Part shown: positions 22,404 through 30,707 of the stretch, in pieces
How positions within the stretch are numbered: position 1 is the stretch's first letter
How the letters are laid out: each line of letters starts with the position of its first letter
NCBI GenBank assembly: GCA_905182585.1
Contig: CAJJCC010000018.1
Location: forward strand, 1-34,856
DNA length: 34,856 bases
Reading direction: 5' to 3'
Origin: an uncultured Flavobacteriales bacterium
GTDB taxonomy: Bacteria > Bacteroidota > Bacteroidia > Flavobacteriales_C > GCA-002722245
The notes under the pieces: generated by a model
Database searches by the model: none
Seen by the model: only the letters and a program-made list of their open reading frames with translations
What the model was told of the DNA's origin: nothing
Program-made: the position numbers and the translations under genes

Positions 22404-24953
22404 TTGATTAAAAAACTTACATATCTTATATTAATAGGGCTGATTGTTTGGGGTTGCACCACAGATAAGAATGCTTTTTTAAACAGGAATTATCATTATT
22501 TAACTGTTAAGTATAACGGGTTTTTTAATGGTAATGAGGCCTATAAATTGGCTAAGAATAATATTGCGGATAATCACGAGGATGACTTTGATGAAATCTT
22601 GGATGTATTTCAATTTGGAGATGAAATTGTTAATAAATCTGAATACCCAAATCTTAACAGAGCAATTATAAAAGCTGCTAAAATGGTTGATAACCATTCT
22701 ATGAAGTTTAAGATTAAGGGTGAAGAGGTTGAAGTGAATTCAATGATCGACGATTCTTATTTATTAGTTGGTAAAGCACGTTTTTTAAAATTTGATTTAA
22801 TTTCTGCTTCAGAAACCTTTCTATATATCAAAAAAACGTACAAAGAAGGTATTGAGCGATATAAAGCCTCTTTGTGGTTAGCTTTAACATTTATCTATCA
22901 AGAGAATTATGTTGATGCTGAAACTTTAATAAAAGCGATTAAAGAGGATAAAGAGTTTCCTAAGAAATTTAAAGATGAGTTAGTTTTATATGAAGCAATA
23001 GCTTTTAAAAGAAGTGGTCAAGCTGAAAAAGCTATTATAGCTTTGGAGCAAGCGGCTTCCTTAATTAAGAAAAGAAAATTGAAGAGAAGAATTCAATTTA
23101 TTTTGGCCCAGATGTACCAGCAGAAAGGGGATCTTAAAAAAGCATCTGAGTTATACGAACTAATTGGTAAGAAAGCAACAAATTATGACCTCCAGTTTAA
23201 TGCAAAAATTAATCTTGCAATAACTCATGATGGAAATGGGAATGAAGTGATTTCTCTTTTGGAAAAAATGCTAAAGGACGAAAAGAATAAAGAGTACAAG
23301 GATCAAATTTATTACGCCTTGGCAAAAGTATATGAGAGAAAAGGGGACGAAGTTAATACGATATCTAACTATAAAAAGTCAGCTGCATCTAGCTTGAAGA
23401 ATCAGAAACAAAAAGGAAAAGCGTATTTAGCCTTAGGTGATTACTATTTTGAACAACCAGATTATTTATTGGCTTCTAATTATTATGATTCTTGCTTAAT
23501 CGCCTTGCCAAGAACACATTCTAGTTATACCGAAATATACGAGAAGAACTTAAGCTTAGAAGAGCTTGTTAAACATATTAAAATTGTTAAAAATCAGGAT
23601 AGTTTATTAAAGGTTGCTAATATGAGTAACGAGGAAAGAGTTGATTTTATTAACGCCAAAATAGAATCGGCAAAAGTTGATGCTGATGAAAAAGCTGGTT
23701 TGCTTGAAACTCAAAAAGAAGAAGCTCTTGCCAATATTGCAATTCAAGGAAGTAATGGATCGAATTGGATTTTTGATAATCCGTTATTATTAATTGCCGG
23801 TTTAGCTGATTTTAAAGGTTTATGGGGTGACCGTAAGTTAGAGGATAACTGGAGAAGGAGTGATAAAACATCATTAACCTTTGAAGCTTCAGCGGAAGAA
23901 GTGACAGTATACGAGAATATACCAGAAAACCAAACGGTTGATTTTTATTTAAAAGATCTTCCTTTGGGCGTTGATCAGAAAGCAATAGCAAATGATAAAA
24001 TTCAAAAATCTTATTATCAATTGGGAATCTTGTATCGTGATAATTTCTCCGATTTAGAGCAGTCAAATTTTTATTTTAATAAGCTTATAAATCGTTATCC
24101 TAAAAACTTAAAAGAGGCGATTTCTTTATATCAATTATATCGTAATTACGACAAATTGAAACTTTATGATAGGCAGGGAATAGTTAAGAATAAAATTCTT
24201 TCAGATCATGCCGGATCTGAATATGCAAAGCTTTTATTAAACCCCGGAATGTTAGCTGAGCAAGAAAAAAATGATCAAGCTAATGAAGTGAAATATGGCC
24301 AATTATTTACGCTGTATAAATCCGAAAAATATGAAACGGTAATTAATGAGGTTAGATTGTATAAACCTAACTTAACCGGTGGAGAGCTAGCTGGCCGTTT
24401 TGATTTGTTGGAAGCGTTTGCTCTAGGTAATGTTTTTGGAAAAGATAGTTTAGAGGCGAACTTAAAAAAGGCCTACCAAAAAAACATGGGGACTGAAGTT
24501 GCCGCGGAAATAGACTTAATTTTAGGTGGATTACGCAGGGAGCATCAAAAGAAAGTTAAATCTAAGATGGATTCCTTATCGAAAGAAAAGCAATTCAAGG
24601 CTTCAAAATCAGAACCACATTATTTTGTTTTAATATTTAATAACAAAATAAATAAAGAGTCAGAGTTGTTAAATGGATTGTCTGATTTCAATACTAACTT
24701 CTTTAAAAATAAAGCTTTAAAGGTAAAGGTTTTAGCGTGGAACGAAGACGAGAGCATTTTGGTCGTAAAGCCATTTAAAACTGAAGAAGAATATTCTAAG
24801 TATTACCTTACTGTAAGAGATGAGTTTTTAAAAGGGAAGAAGGAAACCGGAGATTTGTTTTTTACAATATCTAAAACCAATTACACTAAATTTTTTAAGC
24901 ATAAGGATGTTGTTGGTTATGTTGATTTCTTCAAAAGAAATTATATCAAATAA
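22404..24953 (+). CDS. porW: Type IX secretion/gliding motility TPR lipoprotein, SprE/PorW family
   Basis: This is a large lipoprotein of the T9SS accessory family called SprE in Flavobacterium and PorW in Porphyromonas, needed for secretion and gliding. The ORF track starts at TTG 22383. The in-frame TTG at 22404 gives MIKKLTYLILIGLIVWGC, a clean lipoprotein signal with the lipobox Cys, and TATCTTAG (22388-22395, -7-like) lies between the two, so the later start is preferred. After the Cys comes TDKNAFLNRNYHYLTVKYNGFFNGNEAY, a family hallmark. The middle is a run of TPR-like helices (about residues 105-400), and the C-terminal ~110 residues form a separate domain (SEPHYFVLIFNNKINKESELLNGL). 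The length of about 850 residues agrees with the family. The gene is convergent with the DUF3108 gene. Confidence 0.88.
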   Translation: MIKKLTYLILIGLIVWGCTTDKNAFLNRNYHYLTVKYNGFFNGNEAYKLAKNNIADNHEDDFDEILDVFQFGDEIVNKSEYPNLNRAIIKAAKMVDNHSMKFKIKGEEVEVNSMIDDSYLLVGKARFLKFDLISASETFLYIKKTYKEGIERYKASLWLALTFIYQENYVDAETLIKAIKEDKEFPKKFKDELVLYEAIAFKRSGQAEKAIIALEQAASLIKKRKLKRRIQFILAQMYQQKGDLKKASELYELIGKKATNYDLQFNAKINLAITHDGNGNEVISLLEKMLKDEKNKEYKDQIYYALAKVYERKGDEVNTISNYKKSAASSLKNQKQKGKAYLALGDYYFEQPDYLLASNYYDSCLIALPRTHSSYTEIYEKNLSLEELVKHIKIVKNQDSLLKVANMSNEERVDFINAKIESAKVDADEKAGLLETQKEEALANIAIQGSNGSNWIFDNPLLLIAGLADFKGLWGDRKLEDNWRRSDKTSLTFEASAEEVTVYENIPENQTVDFYLKDLPLGVDQKAIANDKIQKSYYQLGILYRDNFSDLEQSNFYFNKLINRYPKNLKEAISLYQLYRNYDKLKLYDRQGIVKNKILSDHAGSEYAKLLLNPGMLAEQEKNDQANEVKYGQLFTLYKSEKYETVINEVRLYKPNLTGGELAGRFDLLEAFALGNVFGKDSLEANLKKAYQKNMGTEVAAEIDLILGGLRREHQKKVKSKMDSLSKEKQFKASKSEPHYFVLIFNNKINKESELLNGLSDFNTNFFKNKALKVKVLAWNEDESILVVKPFKTEEEYSKYYLTVRDEFLKGKKETGDLFFTISKTNYTKFFKHKDVVGYVDFFKRNYIK

Positions 24954-24968
24954 AGTAGATTAAAAAAT

Positions 24969-25787
24969 CTAGTCTTTTATTTCGTTTAAGGGTACTAATA
25001 GGTTTTTATACCCTGTCAAATCAAGCTTAATTGAACCAATCATTAAATTGGTTTTTAATCTTACGGGAACCTTGTTTGCATCATCACTAATCCACAAAGT
25101 CATATCTTCTTCATTTTTGAAAACTCTTCCTTTCTCTAACATAGGTCGGAATTTCAAACAATTAAACTCTCCTAACTTTACCTTAATTTTTTCTCTTCCA
25201 ATAAACTTGATTTTTAAGGGATACATTTCACGGTCGAAAAAAGTATTAATAATGAACTCTTGTCCAAGAGTTGCATTTTGTAAATCTAAAGTCCTACTGT
25301 AATAAAAAGCAGAAAGTAAATCTTGAGTATTGGGTTTAACTTTGTATGAATTTGTGTCTTTTTGAGCAACTGTAGCTTTGTTGTTGTAATGATCGAATTC
25401 AATCCCTCTGTCTAATTTATAACCACCTTCTCGCACGTGTCTGATGAATTTCCAAGGAAGTATAGCTTTTTCATCGATAAACGTCTCATATCGATCCTCT
25501 ACCTTAAAGAACCACCTGAAAGTACCTAACGATTTACCTTTCCCAATTATATGCATGGTTTTTCGGCCATTTATTATTTCTGATTTATTAGCAACTTCTA
25601 ACGTTACTTTTGCAGCATCAAAAAAACCATAAGAGGCATCGTATTCTAGCAATTCACCCTTTTTAAATGAATTTTGTTTAACTGTTCTAAGTGTATCTTG
25701 TCCCTTTTGACGGCTATCGTTATTAGGTGTGAAAGCGAATGAACCTGTAATTATTATTCCGAATATTAATAAAGACCTTATTCTCAT
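24969..25787 (-). CDS. DUF3108-family exported protein
   Basis: This 272-residue protein has an N-terminal signal peptide (MRIRSLLIFGIIITGSFAF) and is probably periplasmic. The body matches DUF3108 as found in Bacteroidota: FKKGELLEYDASYGFFDAAKVTLEV, then GKSLGTFRWFFKVEDRYETFID, LLSAFYYSRTLDL and LKFRPMLEKGRVFKNEEDMTLWISDDANKVPVRLK. It is likely a beta-rich fold. The function is unknown. It stands alone on the minus strand, with its stop codon 15 bp from that of the SprE/PorW gene. Nothing else in the neighbourhood suggests a partner. Confidence 0.85.
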   Translation of the reverse strand: MRIRSLLIFGIIITGSFAFTPNNDSRQKGQDTLRTVKQNSFKKGELLEYDASYGFFDAAKVTLEVANKSEIINGRKTMHIIGKGKSLGTFRWFFKVEDRYETFIDEKAILPWKFIRHVREGGYKLDRGIEFDHYNNKATVAQKDTNSYKVKPNTQDLLSAFYYSRTLDLQNATLGQEFIINTFFDREMYPLKIKFIGREKIKVKLGEFNCLKFRPMLEKGRVFKNEEDMTLWISDDANKVPVRLKTNLMIGSIKLDLTGYKNLLVPLNEIKD

Positions 25788-25890
25788 ATTACTTAATTTA
25801 ATCTAAGGTAACCAAAGACTATTCCAATTTATTGTACGCACCGATTGTACGAAGGTTTAACGGAATAGCTTATTATTAATAACGTTCTTG

Positions 25891-25920
25891 TTTGATTCTC
25901 CTTAGTTTAATGTAGATTTG
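25891..25920 (+). promoter_or_regulatory. Promoter TTTG-N18-TAGATTTG overlapping the first possible TTG start
   Basis: TTTG (25891-25894) and TAGATTTG (25913-25920) match the Bacteroidota -33/-7 consensus closely. The TTG that the ORF track takes as start (25918) lies inside the -7 element, so it cannot be in the mRNA if this promoter is used. The next in-frame candidate is TTG 25936. Confidence 0.6.
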
Positions 25921-25935
25921 AACAAAATTCATCCA

Positions 25936-26973
25936 TTGAAAGCAAGATTTAAAGACCAAATAAATTTAGCATCAAAGCTTACCTTTTCTAAGGTGATAAA
26001 CTCTTGGAAGTTACTGGCTAGTTATTATTTGTCTAAGCTTTTAAAAAAGCCCGTTCAATGGGGTTTTCCTGCGAGTATTTCATTTGAACCTACAACTTCA
26101 TGTAACTTAAGATGCCCTGAGTGTCCAAGTGGGTTACGTGCTTTTACTAGACCAAGGGGGATGTTGGAAAATAAGTTTTTTGAGAAGACGATTGTACAGT
26201 TGAAAAATGAGCTACATTACCTGACTTTTTATTTTCAAGGTGAGCCCTATTTAAATCCTGCATTTTTGGATATGGTGAAGTTTGCACATAAAAATAAAAT
26301 TTATTCAGCAACCTCTACAAATGGACATTACTTAAATAAAGAGATCGCGCAAAAAACAATTGATTCAGGATTAGATCGATTAATTATTTCCATTGATGGA
26401 ACTACCCAGGAAACTTATGAGTCTTACCGAGTAGGAGGTAAGTTAGAGAAGGCTTTGGAAGGGGCTAGAAATGTAATTAAAGCAAAAAAAGAAAATAACA
26501 CATCTAAGCCTTTTGTTATTTTCCAATTTTTAGTAGTTAGTCACAATGAACATCAAATAGAAGACGTTTTAAAACTAGGGAAGGAGATTGGAGTAGATGA
26601 GGTTCGTTTAAAAACAGCTCAGGTTTACGATTATGAAAATGGAAATGAACTAATTCCATCTATTGATAAATATTCACGATATTATCAAAAGAAAGATGGA
26701 ACCTGGGGCGTAAAAAACAAGATGATTAATTCTTGTTGGAGAATGTGGCAAGGTTGTGTTATTACTTGGGATGGTGGAATTGTACCTTGTTGTTTTGATA
26801 AAGACGCTACTCATCAACTAGGACAATTAGCCGAATCTGATTTTAAATCTATTTGGAAAGGTCAAAAATATCAAGGTTTCAGACAATCGATTTTAAAGTC
26901 AAGATCTGAAATTGAAATTTGTAAAAATTGCACAGAGGGAACTAAAGTTTGGGGTGAAAAGAGTTCTACCTAA
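25936..26973 (+). CDS. Radical SAM protein with SPASM domain
   Basis: This iron-sulfur enzyme of about 345 residues uses S-adenosylmethionine for radical chemistry. The radical SAM cluster motif is FEPTTSCNLRCPECPSG (CxxxCxxC). Further core features are FYFQGEPYLNP (SAM-binding GGE-like position), STNGHYL and LDRLIISIDGTTQETYESYRVGG. The C-terminal SPASM-like part has SCWRMWQGCVITWDGGIVPCCFDKD and ICKNC, cysteines that would bind extra clusters. There is no ATG near the start. The track uses TTG 25918, which overlaps a near-perfect promoter, so TTG 25936 is preferred. The gene has no adjacent short peptide or partner that names a substrate. Similar proteins in Flavobacteriales are annotated only as radical SAM/SPASM. 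Confidence 0.87.
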   Translation: MKARFKDQINLASKLTFSKVINSWKLLASYYLSKLLKKPVQWGFPASISFEPTTSCNLRCPECPSGLRAFTRPRGMLENKFFEKTIVQLKNELHYLTFYFQGEPYLNPAFLDMVKFAHKNKIYSATSTNGHYLNKEIAQKTIDSGLDRLIISIDGTTQETYESYRVGGKLEKALEGARNVIKAKKENNTSKPFVIFQFLVVSHNEHQIEDVLKLGKEIGVDEVRLKTAQVYDYENGNELIPSIDKYSRYYQKKDGTWGVKNKMINSCWRMWQGCVITWDGGIVPCCFDKDATHQLGQLAESDFKSIWKGQKYQGFRQSILKSRSEIEICKNCTEGTKVWGEKSST

Positions 26974-27170
26974 TTGATTGAATATTGCGTTTACCGAGTA
27001 TTTAGCTAATCGAATTCGTTAAAAAACGATTCTTTTGCACTAAATTTTCGAAAAAAAATGATGTGATTTCTCTTTATAAATTATGGTGTATTTGACCCCG
27101 AAGAAAAGTTATATTTTCTGATTTTAAAAGCACCTGGGTTTAATAATTTTATCAAATGTATGCTTTCATT

Positions 27171-27839
27171 TTAAATCAAGTCGATCAGACCTAATTCACC
27201 GGTTGACTTTGGTGTTTTATAATTTTTTATTCCTAGCGCTTCAAGTTGTTTACCTGTAGAAGGGCCCATAGAAATGACATTTTGATGTTTTTCTAACTGA
27301 TATTTTTTAAAATAAGCTCTAGCATTTGATGGACTCGTAAATATTAGAATATCTGCATTTGGGTTATAGAATTCACTTTTCTCCTTTGTTTCATAAACAA
27401 TTAAATCCGTGACTTTTGATTGGTCTATGAAAAATTGTTGGATGGTTCTTTTGGAGATATTCGAAACAGGAAAAACACAGGTTCCTTTATTCACTTCTTT
27501 TACAAACTTTAATCCAATATCTTTAATATTAATTGAATCTCCAACAAAATTAATTTTATTGGTATGCATAGCAAGTTCTTTGTAGGTGCCACGCCCAACA
27601 CACGCAACCTTGCAATTCTCAATTTTCAGGCCTTGTTTAAAGAAGAATCTAACAGAGTTTTTACTCGTGAAAAAGATCCAATCAGCTTGGGGCACCTTAA
27701 TTACATCTATAGCTTTGAATGAAATTAATGAGTTTGCGATCACATTCCATGCAGCATGGATAAAGGGATACTTAAATAAACTGTTTTTATCTAAATTCTT
27801 TGAAATAAAAACAGTTTTATCGTCTACTTTTTTTTTAAT
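27171..27839 (-). CDS. hemD: Uroporphyrinogen-III synthase with non-standard start or frameshifted junction to hemC
   Basis: HemD cyclises hydroxymethylbilane, the HemC product, to uroporphyrinogen III. The ORF track starts at GTG 27743 (190 residues), which drops a conserved N-terminus. The frame continues upstream as KKKVDDKTVFISKNLDKNSL and on through KYPFIHAAWN, where TVFISKNL fits the family's first strand and loop. Upstream of 27743 there is no ATG, GTG or TTG in frame before the TGA at 27855-27857. The only near-start is ATT at 27839, inside hemC. The frame is also the -1 frame of hemC, reached at A AAA AAG next to the hemC stop. Later matches are DWIFFTSKNSVRFFF and DILIFTSPSNARAYF, a family signature. 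Full length would be about 218-222 residues. The 27839 boundary is provisional; the stop is certain. Confidence 0.8.
   Translation of the reverse strand: MKKKVDDKTVFISKNLDKNSLFKYPFIHAAWNVIANSLISFKAIDVIKVPQADWIFFTSKNSVRFFFKQGLKIENCKVACVGRGTYKELAMHTNKINFVGDSINIKDIGLKFVKEVNKGTCVFPVSNISKRTIQQFFIDQSKVTDLIVYETKEKSEFYNPNADILIFTSPSNARAYFKKYQLEKHQNVISMGPSTGKQLEALGIKNYKTPKSTGELGLIDLI
27778..27817 (-). promoter_or_regulatory. 13-bp hairpin 9 nt after the hemC slippery sequence
   Basis: On the minus strand AAACTGTTTTTAT pairs with ATAAAAACAGTTT across a 14-nt loop. It starts 9 nt after the heptamer A AAA AAG (27833-27827). It is AT-rich, with two G-C pairs, so stability is modest. It could stimulate frameshifting or affect hemD translation; both are inference. 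Confidence 0.5.
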
Positions 27840-28714
27840 TCGGCAATGATTGCATCAGCGGCACCTTCTTCTTTTTCAAACGTTGATTGAAGGCGTTTTA
27901 GCGAACCATCTTCCTGTCCTAAAGCAGTCCACACTTCATATTTACCATTGATTTTTTCGGCATAAACTCCTAGGGGTAACTGACAACCACCATCTAGTTT
28001 ATTTAAAACCCCTCTTTCGATATTTATTAATGATTTAACATTAGGGTTGTTCATTCTTGAAACAACAGCTCTCGTTTTTTCATCGTTTAAACGGATTTGT
28101 AAACCGAGTACACCTTGAGCAGGAGCAGGAACAAACTCTTGTGGTTTTAATACTTCAACATGAAAATCAGATAAGTCAATTTCTAATCTCGTAACCCCAG
28201 CGTTAGCTAAAATGATTGCATCATAGTTTCTTTGGCGCAATTTATCAATTCGTGTCGGAACATTTCCTCTTAAATCCTTAATTTTTGCGTCTGGACGGAA
28301 AGCGGTTAAAAGGGCTTTTCGTCTTGCCGATGATGTACCAACTATAGCACCTTCTTTTAGTCCTAGATTTTTAGAGGCATCATAAGCATCTTTTTGAATT
28401 AAAAGAATATCTGCAGGGTTTGCTCTATCAGAAACCGCAACGACTTCAAGACCCTCAGGTTGATTTGTTTCTAAATCTTTGTGTGAATGAACAGCTAAAT
28501 CTACAGTTTCGCTTAATAAAGCATCTTCTATTTCTTTAGTGAAAAACCCTTTTCCTTCTAATTTATCGAAACTTAAGTTTTGGATTTTATCTCCTTGAGT
28601 TTTTATGATGTTAATTTCAACTTTACAGCCCAATTTTTGTAATTCACTTTTTACAAAATTAGCTTGCCATAAAGCCAAATCACTACCTCTGGTTCCAATC
28701 TTAATTAAAGTCAT
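27824..28714 (-). CDS. hemC: Hydroxymethylbilane synthase (porphobilinogen deaminase)
   Basis: HemC joins four porphobilinogens into hydroxymethylbilane in tetrapyrrole synthesis. At 296 residues it has normal length. Motifs: IGTRGSDLALWQANFVK at the start, VDLAVHSHKDLET (catalytic Asp region), VGTSSARRKALL (Arg residues for substrate carboxylates), DLRGNVPTRIDKL, ILANAGVTRL and the cofactor-attachment loop LDGGCQLPLG with the dipyrromethane Cys. The start ATG has TATTTTAG 4 nt upstream. The gene ends ELKKK-TAG on an A9 tract, and the hemD frame lies at -1 across this junction. An Asn-Gln variation (HSHKDLETNQPEG, where others have MKDVPT) is seen near the active site and is typical of this lineage as far as I know. 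Confidence 0.95.
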   Translation of the reverse strand: MTLIKIGTRGSDLALWQANFVKSELQKLGCKVEINIIKTQGDKIQNLSFDKLEGKGFFTKEIEDALLSETVDLAVHSHKDLETNQPEGLEVVAVSDRANPADILLIQKDAYDASKNLGLKEGAIVGTSSARRKALLTAFRPDAKIKDLRGNVPTRIDKLRQRNYDAIILANAGVTRLEIDLSDFHVEVLKPQEFVPAPAQGVLGLQIRLNDEKTRAVVSRMNNPNVKSLINIERGVLNKLDGGCQLPLGVYAEKINGKYEVWTALGQEDGSLKRLQSTFEKEEGAADAIIAELKKK

Positions 28715-28718
28715 AGCG

Positions 28719-28726
28719 CTAAAATA
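28719..28726 (-). promoter_or_regulatory. -7-like element TATTTTAG, 4 nt before hemC ATG
   Basis: On the minus strand the order is TATTTTAG-CGCT-ATG. The element matches TAnnTTTG at 7 of 8 positions. The CGCTATG context is the same as at 8672-8678. No -33 TTG was found. Confidence 0.4.
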
Positions 28727-28813
28727 ATTTAAACAGATTAAATTATTGTGATGAATATGATTTAAACCTCAAAAAAAAAGAAAGAACAACTTTAAATCCT
28801 TGAAAATTCGCAT

Positions 28814-28841
28814 TTTGGAATACTAATTGTTTTTATCTTAG
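28814..28841 (+). promoter_or_regulatory. Possible promoter TTTG-N16-TATCTTAG
   Basis: TTTG (28814-28817) and TATCTTAG (28834-28841) lie upstream of the ATG at 28862. Spacing is slightly short and the -7 box has one mismatch. Confidence 0.35.
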
Positions 28842-28861
28842 CAATTCAAATTTATTGAGAG

Positions 28862-29296
28862 ATGGATAAGGTGTTAAAAAAAGGAGTGTTTTTGTTACTA
28901 CTAATCGGAGGGTTTTCATTCATATCTAGTTCCGATAATAACAGCTTAAAAGTTAAGAAATCAATTACTGAAATAAGTGAGCATTTGTATAAGGTTTCGA
29001 TTCAAGTTACAAATGGAAATTTGATAAATGGTATAGCAAAATACGAAGCTAAATTACCCTTGTCAGCTGACTTCGTTGAAGAAATCACGAAAGACGAGGC
29101 AATCAACTTTAAACTTGATGGCAGAAAAGTTAAGTTAATTTGGATGCATATTCAAAAAAACAGAACGTACAATATGGTTTTCACGATAAAGTCTAAATTG
29201 CCCATTGAAAGGTTGAAAATGAACGGTAAAATGTTCGGTCATCACAAAGGTTTGAAATTTAGTTATGATGACAGCGAAGCTCTTATCATATATTAG
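28862..29296 (+). CDS. Small exported protein of unknown function
   Basis: This 144-residue protein starts with a signal peptide (MDKVLKKGVFLLLLIGGFSFISSS). The mature part alternates beta-strand-like segments (LYKVSIQVTNGNLINGIAKYEAKLP, KVKLIWMHIQKNRTYNMVFTIKS) and ends with FSYDDSEALIIY. The pattern resembles a single Ig-like or cohesin-like beta sandwich, but this is only an impression. I do not recognise a family. It is convergent with the aldehyde dehydrogenase gene; the two stop codons overlap by two bases (TTAG). A weak promoter lies upstream, so it is probably transcribed alone. Confidence 0.7.
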   Translation: MDKVLKKGVFLLLLIGGFSFISSSDNNSLKVKKSITEISEHLYKVSIQVTNGNLINGIAKYEAKLPLSADFVEEITKDEAINFKLDGRKVKLIWMHIQKNRTYNMVFTIKSKLPIERLKMNGKMFGHHKGLKFSYDDSEALIIY

Positions 29297-30678
29297 TTTT
29301 CAGCGATAATTATAAGTTTTTGTTTCAGCATTTCTTCCGTAGAGTACGAAATACCACCTAGCCCATCACCGCTTAATCCTTGACCGCCAAAGGGCATCCA
29401 ATCTACTCTAAACGCAGGGTGAGAATTAATTAAAACAGCAGATCCGTTTAAATCCTGAGTATATCTTAAGGCTTTATTTAAACTTTCGGTAAATACAGCT
29501 GATTGAAAACAATAGCGTGAATTATTAGCTCTTGTTATTGCTTCTTCATCAGAACTGAAACTATAAATACAGATAACTGGTCCAAAAATTTCTTCTTCGG
29601 TAACTTTACTTTTTTCTAACGGGTTTAGCAGGATAGTAGGTTCATAGCAATTGTTTTGTAGTATATTTCCACCAGCAATTAAAGTGGCTCCTTCATCAAT
29701 TGCATCTTGAACCCATTTATCAACACGATTAAGCGATATGTCTGAAATTATCGGGCCAATCTCGGTCTCCGCAGATAATGGATTTCCTAATTTTTGAGTT
29801 TGTGCTAAACGGTTAATTTGTGCTACAAAAGAATCACAAATGGAATCATGAACATATATCCTTTGTGCTGACACACAAACCTGTCCTGCATGATAAAATC
29901 CAGCTTTGGCAATTTGCGGGATAGCTAATTTTAAATTAGCATCAGCTCTCACGATAACAGGAGCATTCCCTCCATGTTCAAGTGAAATTTTCACTCCTGG
30001 TGCTATTTTAGCTTTGATGCTCCAGCCAATTTTTGAAGAACCAATAAAGGATATATATCCTAATAACGGGCTTTGTGCTAATTCAGCGGTAGTTTCATTA
30101 TCGCAAACTAAATAAGTACACCATTCTTTAGGTAGTCCAGAATTATAAAGAAGTTCAATCATTTTTTCACTTACCAAAGGAGTTGTTAACGCAGGTTTAT
30201 AGATTACTGGACATCCTGCTGCTATTGCAGGAACTATTTGGTGGATGGCTAAATTAATTGGGTGATTAAAAGCGCTGATTGAAAGCACAACCCCAATGGG
30301 TGACTTAATTGTATACGCTAGTTTATTTGTACTCGCAGCATTAAGGTTCATGGGTATTTGTTGTCCAATGATTGAGCGAACTGCTTGAACACCAAGTTTG
30401 ATGCCCTCAAGAGCACGATTAAATTCCACTTCAGTATCATTAATTGGTTTTGCTCCTTCAAGAACTGCTAATTGAATTAAACGCTCTTTGGCTTCGTAGA
30501 ATTTTTCGTAGAATTTTTCAAGGATAGAGATTCTTTTTTCTTTGCTTAAACCTTTTGCATGGTTTTGATACAAAGCACTTGCTTCTTCTAACTTAGCGAA
30601 AGCGACTTCTTTAGAACTTAGTTCTACAGTTTGAATACTATTTGATGAATATGGATTTAAGACTTCAATACTTGCCAT
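29293..30678 (-). CDS. NAD(P)-dependent aldehyde dehydrogenase family protein
   Basis: This 461-residue member of the ALDH superfamily oxidises an aldehyde to an acid with NAD(P). Visible elements are the cofactor-fold segment SPIGVVLSISAFNHPINLAIHQIVPAIAAGCPVIYKPA (catalytic Asn in FNHP), ISFIGSSKIGWSI, the general-base motif LEHGGNAPVIV and FYHAGQVCVSAQR with the catalytic Cys. EEIFGPVICIYSF and MPFGGQGLSGDGLGG complete the core. The LEHGGNAPVIV form, in place of ELGGK, groups it with lactaldehyde- or phosphonoacetaldehyde-type dehydrogenases by resemblance, without proving substrate. It lies 29 bp downstream of radA and may be cotranscribed, but it has its own -7-like box. Confidence 0.9.
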   Translation of the reverse strand: MASIEVLNPYSSNSIQTVELSSKEVAFAKLEEASALYQNHAKGLSKEKRISILEKFYEKFYEAKERLIQLAVLEGAKPINDTEVEFNRALEGIKLGVQAVRSIIGQQIPMNLNAASTNKLAYTIKSPIGVVLSISAFNHPINLAIHQIVPAIAAGCPVIYKPALTTPLVSEKMIELLYNSGLPKEWCTYLVCDNETTAELAQSPLLGYISFIGSSKIGWSIKAKIAPGVKISLEHGGNAPVIVRADANLKLAIPQIAKAGFYHAGQVCVSAQRIYVHDSICDSFVAQINRLAQTQKLGNPLSAETEIGPIISDISLNRVDKWVQDAIDEGATLIAGGNILQNNCYEPTILLNPLEKSKVTEEEIFGPVICIYSFSSDEEAITRANNSRYCFQSAVFTESLNKALRYTQDLNGSAVLINSHPAFRVDWMPFGGQGLSGDGLGGISYSTEEMLKQKLIIIAEN

Positions 30679-30682
30679 GCTC

Positions 30683-30690
30683 TAAAAGTA
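30683..30690 (-). promoter_or_regulatory. -7-like element TACTTTTA, 4 nt before ATG
   Basis: On the minus strand the order is TACTTTTA-GAGC-ATG, matching TAnnTTTG at 7 of 8 positions. It lies between radA and the aldehyde dehydrogenase gene. No -33 TTG was found. Confidence 0.35.
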
Positions 30691-30707
30691 CGAACATCTA
30701 TTAATAC

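Noticed and set aside
24956-24971. 6-bp hairpin TAGATT-AAAA-AATCTA between the convergent porW and DUF3108 genes
   Set aside because: It is short and AT-only in the loop, without a convincing T-tract on either strand. It is too weak to call a terminator.
27586-27849. 87-residue plus-strand ORF across the hemC-hemD junction
   Set aside because: It lies antisense to the true HemD N-terminus and shows no family-like motifs.
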